DNA of 64,000 nt from the NCBI GenBank assembly GCA_030529995.1, contig JAUMVT010000006.1, forward strand, positions 1 through 64,000. The letters run 5' to 3'. This document shows, in pieces, positions 36,725-44,490 of the stretch. Under the pieces are notes generated by a model. It was not told the origin of the DNA and made no database searches. It saw nothing but the letters and a program-made list of their open reading frames with translations. The translations under genes were made by a program, and so were the position numbers. Numbering within the stretch: position 1 is the first letter of the stretch; the number at the start of each line of letters is the position of its first letter. This DNA is from Clostridia bacterium. Its GTDB lineage: Bacteria; Bacillota; Clostridia; Christensenellales; Aristaeellaceae.

Positions 36725-36754
36725 ATGATAGCATATCACAAGTTGACGTGTCAA
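36725..36754 (-). promoter_or_regulatory. Promoter of the first MATE gene
   Basis: On the minus strand TTGACA (36749-36754), 18 bp, TATCAT (36725-36730) with TGC before it. Confidence 0.75.
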
Positions 36755-36853
36755 TGTATGCGCAAAAATAAACAAAGAGAATCGGGAAAGAAAGGAGCGG
36801 GGAAAATTGTCGGAAAATCTTGCCGGGAAGGCGTTCATTTCACGGCGAACAGC

Positions 36854-36882
36854 TTGCAGAAGGTAGGGGAATTTGCTATAAT
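36854..36882 (+). promoter_or_regulatory. Promoter of alaS
   Basis: TTGCAG (36854-36859), 17 bp, TGCTATAAT (hexamer 36877-36882). The leader before the ATG is only about 35 bases, so there is no room for a T-box. Confidence 0.7.
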
Positions 36883-36924
36883 GTTCGTTGCACGTTTGGC
36901 AGTTTTGGAAGGAGAGATACCCCA

Positions 36925-38892
36925 ATGAAGCAGATCACCTCCGCGGAGCTGCGGGAAATGTTCCAGAAATTCATGGAATCCAAGGGACATCACCGTATCC
37001 AGTCCGCTTCCGTTATTCCTGAAAATGATCCTACCGTGCTGTTTACCACGGCCGGTATGCATCCTTTGGTGCCTTACCTGATGGGCACGCCCCACCCTGC
37101 CGGAACCCGGCTGACGGACGTACAGAAGTGCATCCGCACCGGCGATATTGATGACGTGGGCGATGCCAGCCACCTGACGTTCTTTGAAATGCTGGGCAAC
37201 TGGTCCCTGGGCGATTATTTTAAGAAAGAAGCCATTTCCTGGTCCTGGGAATTCCTGACCAGCCCTGAATATCTGGGCCTGGATAAGGATCGGCTGGCTT
37301 TCACCGTGTTCGAAGGCGATGAGAACTGCCCCCGGGATACGGAGAGCCATGACCTGTGGCGTTCCATGGGTGTGGCGGAAGATCACATCTTCTACCTGCC
37401 CAAGGAGCATAACTGGTGGGGTCCTGCCGGCATTACCGGTCCCTGCGGCCCTGACACGGAAATGTTCATCATCACCGATAAGGAGCCTTGCGGCCCCGAT
37501 TGTTCTCCTGCCTGCTCCTGCGGCCGTTATCTGGAAATCTGGAATGACGTGTTCATGCAGTACAACAAGCAGGCCGACGGTTCCTTCATTCCGCTGGCCA
37601 AGAAGAACGTGGATACCGGCATGGGTCTGGAGCGCACCATCGGCGTGCTGACCGGCAAGAAGACCGTGTACGAAACGGATGCCTTCACCGACATTCTGGC
37701 AAAGATTGCTGAGCTGAGCGGCCACACCTATGGGGAAAACGAGCAGGTCACCAAGGCATTCCGCATCATTGCTGACCATATGCGCACTTCCACCTTTATT
37801 CTGGGTGATGACCGCGGCGTCAGCCCCTCCAACACGGATCAGGGCTATATTCTCCGCCGCCTGATTCGCCGGGCTGTCCGCTATGCCATGCAGCTGGGTA
37901 TGCCGGAAGGCTTCACCTGCGAGATCGCCAAGGTGATTATCAACCAGTATAAGGCCGCTTATCCTGAACTGGAGCGGAACAGCGCCTTTGTGCTGGAGCA
38001 GCTGAGCCTGGAGGAAGGCCGCTTTGCCCGTACCCTGAAGCAGGGTGAAAAGGAATTCGACAAGGTGTACAACACCATGCTGCAGACCAAGACGCTGCTG
38101 GAAAGCATCCTGGCGGCAGAGGACGAGGCTGCCTTCGCCAAGAACCTGGCAGAGACCAAGAAGCTTCGTCCCTCTCCTGATATGATGCCCATCATTGATG
38201 CGGCTAATCAGGGGGACAGCGCTGCAGTGGAAGCTGCCGTGAATGTCCGCATGGCTTCCCTGAACGTGATGGATGGCCGCAGCGCTTTCAAGCTGTACGA
38301 TACCTTCGGCTTCCCCATTGAAATGACCATGGAGCTGGCCGGCGAAAAGGGTCTGACGGTGGATAAGGCTGACTTTGATGAGCGGTTCAAGAAGCATCAG
38401 GAACTGAGCCATCAGGGCGCTGACCAGAAGTTCAAGGGCGGCTTGGCTGACCATAGCGAGGAGACCACCAAGCTGCACACGGCCACCCACCTGCTCCATG
38501 CCGCACTGCGGAAGGTGCTGGGTGACGAAGTGCATCAGAAGGGTTCCAACATCACCGCAGAACGCCTCCGTTTCGATTTCACCTTCGGTCGGAAGGTCAC
38601 GCCGGACGAACTGCAGCAGGTGGAAAAGCTGGTCAATGAGGCCATTCAGGCGCACGTGCCTGTTGTCTGCCGTGAAATGACCGTGCCGGAAGCCAAGGCA
38701 CAGGGCGCTATTGGCTTGTTCGAGAACAAGTACGGTGAGAAGGTGCGCACCTACAAGATGGGCGACTACTCCTTCGAAATCTGCGGCGGTCCTCATGCGG
38801 AGAATACCGGGGATTTGGGCTCCTTCCACATTCTGAAGGAAGAATCTTCTTCTGCCGGCGTACGCCGTATTAAGGCTGTGCTGCAAAAGTAA
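36925..38892 (+). CDS. alaS: Alanyl-tRNA synthetase, short form lacking the C-Ala domain
   Basis: 655 residues from ATG 36925 (GGAGAG upstream); usual AlaRS has about 870. The catalytic domain (TTAGMHPLVPYL, NWSLGDYFKKEA), the tRNA-binding domain (GYILRRLIRRAVRYA) and the editing domain with its zinc site, HTATHLLH (His518, His522) and CGGPH (Cys620, His624), are all present. The chain ends just after SAGVRRI, where the coiled-coil linker and DHHA1/C-Ala domain normally start. The stop is followed at once by a terminator, so no separate C-Ala gene is joined to it. Charging of tRNA-Ala and removal of mischarged Ser/Gly should both work. This may be the sole AlaRS or a second copy. Confidence 0.93.
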   Translation: MKQITSAELREMFQKFMESKGHHRIQSASVIPENDPTVLFTTAGMHPLVPYLMGTPHPAGTRLTDVQKCIRTGDIDDVGDASHLTFFEMLGNWSLGDYFKKEAISWSWEFLTSPEYLGLDKDRLAFTVFEGDENCPRDTESHDLWRSMGVAEDHIFYLPKEHNWWGPAGITGPCGPDTEMFIITDKEPCGPDCSPACSCGRYLEIWNDVFMQYNKQADGSFIPLAKKNVDTGMGLERTIGVLTGKKTVYETDAFTDILAKIAELSGHTYGENEQVTKAFRIIADHMRTSTFILGDDRGVSPSNTDQGYILRRLIRRAVRYAMQLGMPEGFTCEIAKVIINQYKAAYPELERNSAFVLEQLSLEEGRFARTLKQGEKEFDKVYNTMLQTKTLLESILAAEDEAAFAKNLAETKKLRPSPDMMPIIDAANQGDSAAVEAAVNVRMASLNVMDGRSAFKLYDTFGFPIEMTMELAGEKGLTVDKADFDERFKKHQELSHQGADQKFKGGLADHSEETTKLHTATHLLHAALRKVLGDEVHQKGSNITAERLRFDFTFGRKVTPDELQQVEKLVNEAIQAHVPVVCREMTVPEAKAQGAIGLFENKYGEKVRTYKMGDYSFEICGGPHAENTGDLGSFHILKEESSSAGVRRIKAVLQK

Positions 38893-38913
38893 GACTTGTT
38901 TCTGGGAAAAAAC

Positions 38914-38950
38914 AGCAACGCACGACTTCTCGCAGGCCGTGCGTTGCTTT
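38914..38950 (+). terminator. Terminator of alaS
   Basis: A perfect 11-bp stem (AGCAACGCACG / CGTGCGTTGCT) with a 13-base loop, followed by a short T run. Confidence 0.75.
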
Positions 38951-38993
38951 GTATCAATGGTTTCTTTGACGACATACAGATGATGAGGTTTCC

Positions 38994-40349
38994 ATGGCAC
39001 GCACGAAAGATTTGACGGAAGGCAGCGTTACCAAGCTGATTCTCCTCTTTGCTCTGCCCATTATTGCAGGCAATCTGTTTCAGCAGATGTATAATCTGGT
39101 GGACACGCTGGTGATCGGCCGCATCGAGGGGGTCACGGCACTGGCGGCTGTGTCCTCTGCTGGCTGGCTGGACTGGGCGGTGCTTTCCATCGCAATGGGA
39201 CTGGCACAGGGCTTTGCCATCATGATTGCTCAACGCTTCGGCGCGCAGGATCACCCGGGACTGAAATTGGCCGCCGGGCAAAGCATCATGCTTTCCGCAG
39301 CAGTGGTGGTGATGCTGGAGATCATCTCCCAAGTGCTGCTGGTGCCCATTCTGCACCTGCTGAACACTCCGGATGATACCTTTCAGCTGACGACGATTTA
39401 TCTGCGGATTATCTTCGGCGGCATTCCCATGGTCATGGGTTTCAACCTGTTTTCCGGCTTTCTTCGCTCAGTGGGTGACAGCCGCACGCCCCTGATCGCC
39501 ATGATTTGCGCCGCTGCCACCAACATCCTGCTGGACATCCTCTTTGTGGCAAAGTTCCACTGGGGCGTGGCAGGCGTTGCAGTGGCTACAATTATGGGAC
39601 AGAGCTTGGCCTTCGCCATCTGCCTGTCAACGTCCATGAAGCTGCCCATGATGCACCTCTCCTGGCAGGACGTGAAACCGGACAGGGAGGAGATCGGTCG
39701 CCTGCTGGTGCTGGGGCTGCCCATCGCTTTTCAAAACCTGATCATCGCCATCGGCGGCCTGGTGCTGCAGGGGGTGGTCAATGCGGAAGGTTTTATCTTC
39801 ATGGCTGGGTACAGTGCGGCTTCCAAGCTGCAAGGCTTGGTGGAGGTGGCAGGTAACTCTCTGGGCTCGGCTGTGGGCACCTTCGCCGGACAGAACCTAG
39901 GCGCCGGCAAGCTGAATCGAGTCAGAAAGGGCTTGAGAAGATCGGCACAGATTGGCGTTGCACTTGCTGCATTTGTGGCGGCCATTGTGCTGCTGTGGGG
40001 CAAGCCTCTGCTGGGGCTCTTCGTGCAGGACGAGCCGGAGATCGTGGAGCAGGTGCTGCGCTTCGGCTATAACTTCCTTGCGGTTATGGGCTGCGGATTG
40101 TTTTCCCTGTATCTGCTGTTTGTCTACCGTTCCACCCTGCAGGGCTTGGGCGATACCATGATTCCCATGGTATCCGGTGTTGTGGAATTGGCCATGCGGG
40201 TGCTGTCTGCTATGATCCTCCCGGGCTTGATGGGGGAATGGGGCATTTATCTGGCAGAGGTGTTTGCGTGGATCGGCGCAGCCATCCTGCTGATTTGCGG
40301 CTACTATCACCGGATTCACAAATTAGAAAATGCACTGAAAACGGCATAA
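38994..40349 (+). CDS. MATE-family exporter (second copy)
   Basis: 451 residues, twelve membrane helices, GATGAGG before the ATG. The N-terminus (LILLFALPIIAGNLFQQMYN) and VIGRIEGVTALAAVSS are typical of the DinF/NorM-like branch common in clostridia. It differs enough from the MATE protein on the other side of alaS not to be a recent duplicate. Drug or metabolite export coupled to Na+ or H+ is expected; substrate unknown. It lies between the alaS terminator and its own terminator, so it is a single unit. Confidence 0.9.
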   Translation: MARTKDLTEGSVTKLILLFALPIIAGNLFQQMYNLVDTLVIGRIEGVTALAAVSSAGWLDWAVLSIAMGLAQGFAIMIAQRFGAQDHPGLKLAAGQSIMLSAAVVVMLEIISQVLLVPILHLLNTPDDTFQLTTIYLRIIFGGIPMVMGFNLFSGFLRSVGDSRTPLIAMICAAATNILLDILFVAKFHWGVAGVAVATIMGQSLAFAICLSTSMKLPMMHLSWQDVKPDREEIGRLLVLGLPIAFQNLIIAIGGLVLQGVVNAEGFIFMAGYSAASKLQGLVEVAGNSLGSAVGTFAGQNLGAGKLNRVRKGLRRSAQIGVALAAFVAAIVLLWGKPLLGLFVQDEPEIVEQVLRFGYNFLAVMGCGLFSLYLLFVYRSTLQGLGDTMIPMVSGVVELAMRVLSAMILPGLMGEWGIYLAEVFAWIGAAILLICGYYHRIHKLENALKTA

Positions 40350-40352
40350 GAA

Positions 40353-40388
40353 AAACTCGGCAGCATTCGATGATTTTGCTGCCGAGCT
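40353..40388. terminator. Bidirectional terminator
   Basis: A 10-bp stem (CTCGGCAGCA / TGCTGCCGAG) with an 11-base loop. On the minus strand it is followed by TTTTT (A run at 40353-40357), on the plus strand by CTCTTTATTTT, so it can serve both convergent genes. Confidence 0.85.
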
Positions 40389-40390
40389 CT

Positions 40391-40756
40391 TTATTTTGTG
40401 CGGATGACGGTGGTGAGCATAAAGCCCACAAAGGCACATTCTGTCATGATCACGGAACCGTGGGATGTAGCAAGGGCACGGAGCAGAGGAAGCTGCATTT
40501 GTCCCGTGCTGTGCAGGTATTGGTAAACTACAATCAGTCCAAGCACCAACGCCGGTACCCACAGCAGATTACCGAAAGGTTCACGCATCCGTGAAGCACC
40601 GGACAGGGGCAGAAGCAGCGCCAGCGCAATGCCCAGCAGGCACCCGGCAATCACCCACAGGAAGAACCCCAGAGTATTCATGGCGGACACAGCCAGGCAG
40701 ACCCCAAAGCACAGCAACAGAGGTACGACGATAACAGTTAGTTTTCGCAGGAACAC
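40391..40756 (-). CDS. Small integral membrane protein, unknown function
   Basis: 121 residues from the GTG at 40756, which sits 6 bases after GGAGGTGA inside the 3' end of trmD (19-base overlap). Earlier ATG codons in the same frame lie deep in trmD and have no site. Four hydrophobic segments (about 4-25, 26-48, 64-82, 98-117) are joined by short loops, with no Cys pair or other motif. I do not recognise the family. In most Bacillota rplS follows trmD; here this gene does, and a terminator closes the operon behind it. Confidence 0.65.
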   Translation of the reverse strand: MFLRKLTVIVVPLLLCFGVCLAVSAMNTLGFFLWVIAGCLLGIALALLLPLSGASRMREPFGNLLWVPALVLGLIVVYQYLHSTGQMQLPLLRALATSHGSVIMTECAFVGFMLTTVIRTK

Positions 40757-41478
40757 GGTTCTGTCACCTCCAGCATAGCCCGCTCCTTGGGAGTCAAAGA
40801 CGCCTTTGCCAGCAAATCCGGGCGGAACCGCTTGGTGGCCTTCAGGGATTCCTGCCGCCGCCAAGCCTTGATTTTCGCATGGTCGCCGCTGAGCAGAATC
40901 TCCGGCACCTTCATCCCACGCAGTTCACTGGGACGGGTGTATTGAGGATACTCCAATAGTCCGTCGGAGAAGGACTCCTCCTCCGCACTTTCGCTGGATC
41001 CCAGCACCCCGGGAATGAAGCGGGCGACACAGTCGGTAAGCACCATGGCGGCCAATTCGCCGCCGGTCAGAATGTAGTCCCCGATGCTGATTTCTTCATC
41101 GATGCAGGTATCCAGCGCCCGCTGGTCAACGCCCTCGTAGTGGCCGCAAAGCAGTACCAAGTGTTCTTCCTTGGCAAGCTCCCGTGCCTTGGCAGTGGTC
41201 AGCGTTGCCCCACGGGGACCCATATAAATGCGCTTTCCGTGAAAGTCCTCGCCCGTAACCTGAGCCATGGCATCCATGATGGGCTGCGCCAGCATCACCA
41301 TGCCTGCACCGCCGCCGAAGGGATAATCATCCGTGTTCTTATGCTTCCGGTCGGAAAAGGGGCGGATGTCCACACAGTTGATCTCGATCAGCCCCTGTTC
41401 CCGAGCTCTGCCGAGAATGCTGGTGTTCAGCACGCTGTCGAACATTTCCGGAAAAATGGTGAGGATGTCAATCTTCAC
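40738..41478 (-). CDS. trmD: tRNA (guanine37-N1)-methyltransferase TrmD
   Basis: 246 residues. The GTG at 41478 gives the standard N-terminus (KIDILTIFPEMF) and has GAGGTGG 7 bases upstream. TrmD methylates G37 next to the anticodon using SAM bound in a deep trefoil knot; the knot motifs YMGPRG, LLCGHYEGVDQR and SIGDYILTGGELA are all present. It overlaps rimM by 11 bases. Essential gene of the ffh-rpsP-rimM-trmD block. Confidence 0.96.
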   Translation of the reverse strand: MKIDILTIFPEMFDSVLNTSILGRAREQGLIEINCVDIRPFSDRKHKNTDDYPFGGGAGMVMLAQPIMDAMAQVTGEDFHGKRIYMGPRGATLTTAKARELAKEEHLVLLCGHYEGVDQRALDTCIDEEISIGDYILTGGELAAMVLTDCVARFIPGVLGSSESAEEESFSDGLLEYPQYTRPSELRGMKVPEILLSGDHAKIKAWRRQESLKATKRFRPDLLAKASLTPKERAMLEVTEPCSCEN

Positions 41479-41989
41479 GAACGGCCACCTCGTCAAGACG
41501 CTGACTGTTTACGGTGATGCGTCCCTGCGCCACGTCAACGGTGGGGAAGACTTCCTTCAGGGCGGGTGCCATCATGCTTCCTTTGGGGGTTTTGAAGACA
41601 TACACGTCCACAGCACCATGCTGAAGCACGTCCGTCAGGGTGCCGATGACCTGCCCCTGTTCATCAACTGCCTGGCAGCTGATCAGGTCGCTGATGTACA
41701 CCTCATCCTCCGCAAGCTCCATGGCATGGTCACGGTCGATATACAGCTGAGTGCCCCGGAGCTTCTCCACATCCTGGGGTGTTTCGCAGCCTTCCAACGT
41801 AACATAGGCGAAGCCGTCATGCACACGGGAGCATTTGGCAGGCACGGGGATAAAGGTTTCATCCTGCTTGCGATAAAGGGTCGTCCAGCGGCAAAAGTCA
41901 TTCAGATCAGCAGCGTAGGACTTGATCTTCGCCTCGCCGTGAATGCCCTGGGGCTTCAGCACCTCGCCGATCATCAGGTAGTCGTTCAT
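41468..41989 (-). CDS. rimM: Ribosome maturation factor RimM
   Basis: 173 residues from ATG 41989 with AAGGAG 8 bases upstream. The N-terminal RimM beta-barrel (IGEVLKPQGIHGEAKI) and the C-terminal PRC-barrel (ISCQAVDEQGQVIGTLTDV) are clear. RimM helps assemble the 3' head of the 30S subunit by binding S19. It is translationally coupled to trmD and separated from khpA by a terminator-like hairpin. Confidence 0.95.
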   Translation of the reverse strand: MNDYLMIGEVLKPQGIHGEAKIKSYAADLNDFCRWTTLYRKQDETFIPVPAKCSRVHDGFAYVTLEGCETPQDVEKLRGTQLYIDRDHAMELAEDEVYISDLISCQAVDEQGQVIGTLTDVLQHGAVDVYVFKTPKGSMMAPALKEVFPTVDVAQGRITVNSQRLDEVAVRED

Positions 41990-42016
41990 GGATTGCACTC
42001 CTTGCCATAACTCTGT

Positions 42017-42050
42017 AAAAAAAGCGGGAAGGCACGTGGCCTTTCCCGCC
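42017..42050 (-). terminator. Terminator between khpA and rimM
   Basis: On the minus strand a stem of about 10 bp with one bulge (GCGGGAAAGGC / GCCTTCCCGC) and a small loop is followed by seven T residues. It should reduce readthrough from ffh-rpsP-khpA into rimM-trmD. Confidence 0.8.
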
Positions 42051-42056
42051 TGAACA

Positions 42057-42284
42057 TTATTGAATCTCGACGAAGACGGGCTTGCTGTTCTTGGCAGTAG
42101 CCGCCTTAACCACCGTACGGATGGCCTTGGCGATACGTCCCTGCTTACCAATGACTTTGCCCATGTCATCCTCGGCCACATTCAGTTCGAGAATGATGGC
42201 TTCAGGTCCCTCGGTTTCCTTAACCACGACCTGATCAGGATGCTCCACCAGGGACTTCGCCACAAAGGTAACGAGTTCTTGCAT
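42057..42284 (-). CDS. khpA: KH-domain RNA-binding protein KhpA
   Basis: 75 residues, ATG 42284 with AAAGGAA upstream. A single KH domain with the GxxG loop (MGKVIGKQGRIAKAIRT) fills the protein. KhpA works with KhpB as an RNA chaperone that influences cell elongation and small RNAs in Gram-positive bacteria. Position just after rpsP is the normal one. Confidence 0.92.
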   Translation of the reverse strand: MQELVTFVAKSLVEHPDQVVVKETEGPEAIILELNVAEDDMGKVIGKQGRIAKAIRTVVKAATAKNSKPVFVEIQ

Positions 42285-42316
42285 GGATATTCCTTTCTGC
42301 CATGGAAGAAAGCGGC

Positions 42317-42568
42317 TTACTTCTCTTCGATGACGCCGGTCTTCTTCAGCAGTACACGAACGGTATCGGTGGGCTGTGCGCCGCACTGCAGCCAATACTT
42401 GGCACGCTCGCCGTCAACCTTCACTTCGGCAGGCTTCACCATGGGGTTGTAGTAGCCGATCTCTTCGATGAAGCGGCCATCGCGGGGGCTGGTGATGTCA
42501 GCAACAACAACACGGTAGAAAGGCTTCTTCTTCATGCCCATTCTCTTCAGACGGATCTTGACAGACAT
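42317..42568 (-). CDS. rpsP: 30S ribosomal protein S16
   Basis: 83 residues with AGGAGG before the ATG. The sequence opens with [20 protein letters not shown] and continues with [16 protein letters not shown], the S16 signature. It binds 16S rRNA early in 30S assembly. Normal length and normal place between ffh and khpA. Confidence 0.97.
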   Translation of the reverse strand: MSVKIRLKRMGMKKKPFYRVVVADITSPRDGRFIEEIGYYNPMVKPAEVKVDGERAKYWLQCGAQPTDTVRVLLKKTGVIEEK

Positions 42569-42640
42569 TGGATTTCCTCCTCAAAATTCTTGGTGGTAAT
42601 GTATATGTAGATCATGGCAGAGCCATGGACCCACGCAATG

Positions 42641-43960
42641 TTACATGCCGGGGAAGCGCATCCGCATCTTTCCCTTGCCCTTCATGTTGGCAACCTGCTT
42701 CATCATCTGACGCGCCTGATCAAACTGGCGAATCAGCTGATTCACATCCTGCACGGTGGTGCCGCTGCCGGCAGCGATCCGCTTGCGGCGGCTGGCATTC
42801 AGGATGCCGGGATTCCGGCGCTCCTGAGGGGTCATGGAGCGGATAATGGCTTCCGGCTTTTTCAGGGCGTTCTCGTCCACATCCAGATCCTTGCCGGACA
42901 GGCCGGGAATCATGTTCAGCATGGACTTGATGCCCATCTTTTTCACACTCTGCATCTGCTCCAGGAAGTCATCCAGGGACAGGTCAGACGTGCGGCTCTT
43001 CCGTGCCAGCTTTTCCACATCCTGAGCGTCGAAGACTTCGGAAGCCTTATCGATCAGGGTGAGTACATCGCCCATGCCCAGGATTCGGCTGGCCATGCGA
43101 TCAGGGTGGAAGGGCTCAATATCGGAAAGCTTTTCGCCGATGCCGCTGAACTTGATGGGCTTGCCGGTTACTGCCCGAACGCTGAGGGCAGCACCGCCGC
43201 GGGTATCACCGTCCAGCTTGGTGAGGATGACGCCGTCCACATTCAATTTATCATTGAATGCCTTGGCTACGTTCACCGCATCCTGACCGGTCATGGCATC
43301 CACCACCAGCAGGATTTCCTGGGGCTTGACGGTTTCCTTGATGCGCTCCAGCTCGTCCATCAGTGCCGTATCGATATGCAGCCGGCCGGCGGTATCGATA
43401 ATCAGCACATCACGGCCGTAGTATCGGGCGTATTCAATGGCTTCCTGAGCGGTCTTCACCGGGTCTTGCGTGCCCTTTTCGAAAACAGGCACATTCACCT
43501 GCTTGCCGACTACCTGCAGCTGCTTGATGGCAGCCGGACGGTAAATGTCGCAGGCGGCCAGCATAGGCTTCTTGCCCTGCTTGGTCAGGTATCCGGCCAG
43601 CTTGGCGGCCATGGTGGTTTTACCGGCGCCCTGCAGGCCGCACAGCATGTAAATGGTAGGAACGCTGCTGGACCAGGTCAGCTTGGCGTTACTGCCGCCC
43701 ATCAGCTCCGTCATTTCCTCATTGACGATTTTAATGACTTGCTGACCGGGGGTCAGGGAGGAGAGAACCTCCTGTCCCACACATTTCTCAGTGACTTTTT
43801 TAATGAAATCCTTGGCAACAGCGTAGTTGACGTCGGCTTCCAGAAGTGCCATGCGAACTTCCCGCATGCCTTCCTTCACGGTTTGCTCATTGAGCTTGCC
43901 CTTGCCGGTCATCTTCCGCAGTGCGTTTTGAAGCTTTTCGCTTAAGCCCTCAAAGGCCAT
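42641..43960 (-). CDS. ffh: Signal recognition particle protein Ffh
   Basis: 439 residues, the family length. N domain (1-85) with the ALLEADVN motif; GTPase G domain (GLQGAGKTT P-loop, IDTAGR, TKLDGDTRGG); Met-rich M domain (about 300-439) with SRRKRIAAGSG, which binds SRP RNA. It targets ribosomes making membrane or secreted proteins to FtsY. The ATG has GGAGG upstream and overlaps the ylxM gene by 11 bases. I did not see an SRP RNA gene nearby. Confidence 0.97.
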   Translation of the reverse strand: MAFEGLSEKLQNALRKMTGKGKLNEQTVKEGMREVRMALLEADVNYAVAKDFIKKVTEKCVGQEVLSSLTPGQQVIKIVNEEMTELMGGSNAKLTWSSSVPTIYMLCGLQGAGKTTMAAKLAGYLTKQGKKPMLAACDIYRPAAIKQLQVVGKQVNVPVFEKGTQDPVKTAQEAIEYARYYGRDVLIIDTAGRLHIDTALMDELERIKETVKPQEILLVVDAMTGQDAVNVAKAFNDKLNVDGVILTKLDGDTRGGAALSVRAVTGKPIKFSGIGEKLSDIEPFHPDRMASRILGMGDVLTLIDKASEVFDAQDVEKLARKSRTSDLSLDDFLEQMQSVKKMGIKSMLNMIPGLSGKDLDVDENALKKPEAIIRSMTPQERRNPGILNASRRKRIAAGSGTTVQDVNQLIRQFDQARQMMKQVANMKGKGKMRMRFPGM

Positions 43961-44309
43961 CGTTTTCCTCCCGATCCAGCCGAATCAGGTTTCCCAGTAC
44001 CTGTTCCGCCTCGTCATATCGCTTTTCCTGCATCAGCTGACGGCACCTTTCCAGCCCGTCATCCATTCTGCTGAATCGCTTAGCCATGCCAAGCTTCTCT
44101 TCCATTTCAAACAGGTTTCTTGCCGCCCGAGCGAGCATTTCGTGCACGCCCTGCCGGCTGACGCCTGTTTCCTTGGCGATTTCCCCCAAGGACATATCCT
44201 CCTCACAGTGAAGCCGCAGCGCAAGCCGCTGCTTCTCCGTGAGCATGCCGCCGTAGAAGGCCATGAGCCAAGCCAGCTCTACCTTGCGGGACAATTCTTC
44301 CTGTGCCAT
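43950..44309 (-). CDS. ylxM: YlxM-family DNA-binding protein of the SRP operon
   Basis: 119 residues from ATG 44309 with GGAGG upstream. The family (UPF0122) looks like sigma-70 region 4: LTEKQRLALRLH followed by the helix-turn-helix SLGEIAKETGVSRQGVHEML. It is usually encoded before ffh, as here, and may modulate SRP synthesis or assembly. First gene of the operon, read from a near-consensus promoter. Confidence 0.92.
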   Translation of the reverse strand: MAQEELSRKVELAWLMAFYGGMLTEKQRLALRLHCEEDMSLGEIAKETGVSRQGVHEMLARAARNLFEMEEKLGMAKRFSRMDDGLERCRQLMQEKRYDEAEQVLGNLIRLDREENDGL

Positions 44310-44351
44310 GATAACCTCCACTGTCAAGGCATTCTCGTTGACACACGGACT

Positions 44352-44379
44352 ATTATACACATTTTCGCTTGGCTGTCAA
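44352..44379 (-). promoter_or_regulatory. Promoter of the ylxM-ffh-rpsP-khpA operon
   Basis: On the minus strand TTGACA (44374-44379), 16 bp, TATAAT (44352-44357): both hexamers are perfect. Confidence 0.88.
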
Positions 44380-44431
44380 GGGAAAATCCTTGAAAGCTGG
44401 CCGAGCTGTTCTAAATTTTTTGATAAAACGA

Positions 44432-44460
44432 TTGCAATCAGGGGCGAAGTCCTGTATAAT
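44432..44460 (+). promoter_or_regulatory. Promoter of the pyr operon
   Basis: TTGCAA (44432-44437), 17 bp, TATAAT (44455-44460). The start codon is at 44491, so the leader is about 25 bases and has no PyrR attenuator hairpins. Confidence 0.82.
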
Positions 44461-44490
44461 GGGCGGGATAACACAAGGGAGGGGACAGGC

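Larger units (their letters stand above)
36614..36924. other. Intergenic region between divergent MATE and alaS genes
   Basis: This 311-base gap holds the minus-strand MATE promoter and its attenuator-like leader, and the plus-strand alaS promoter. Bases 36755-36850 between the two promoters are purine-rich and show no further feature. Confidence 0.6.
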
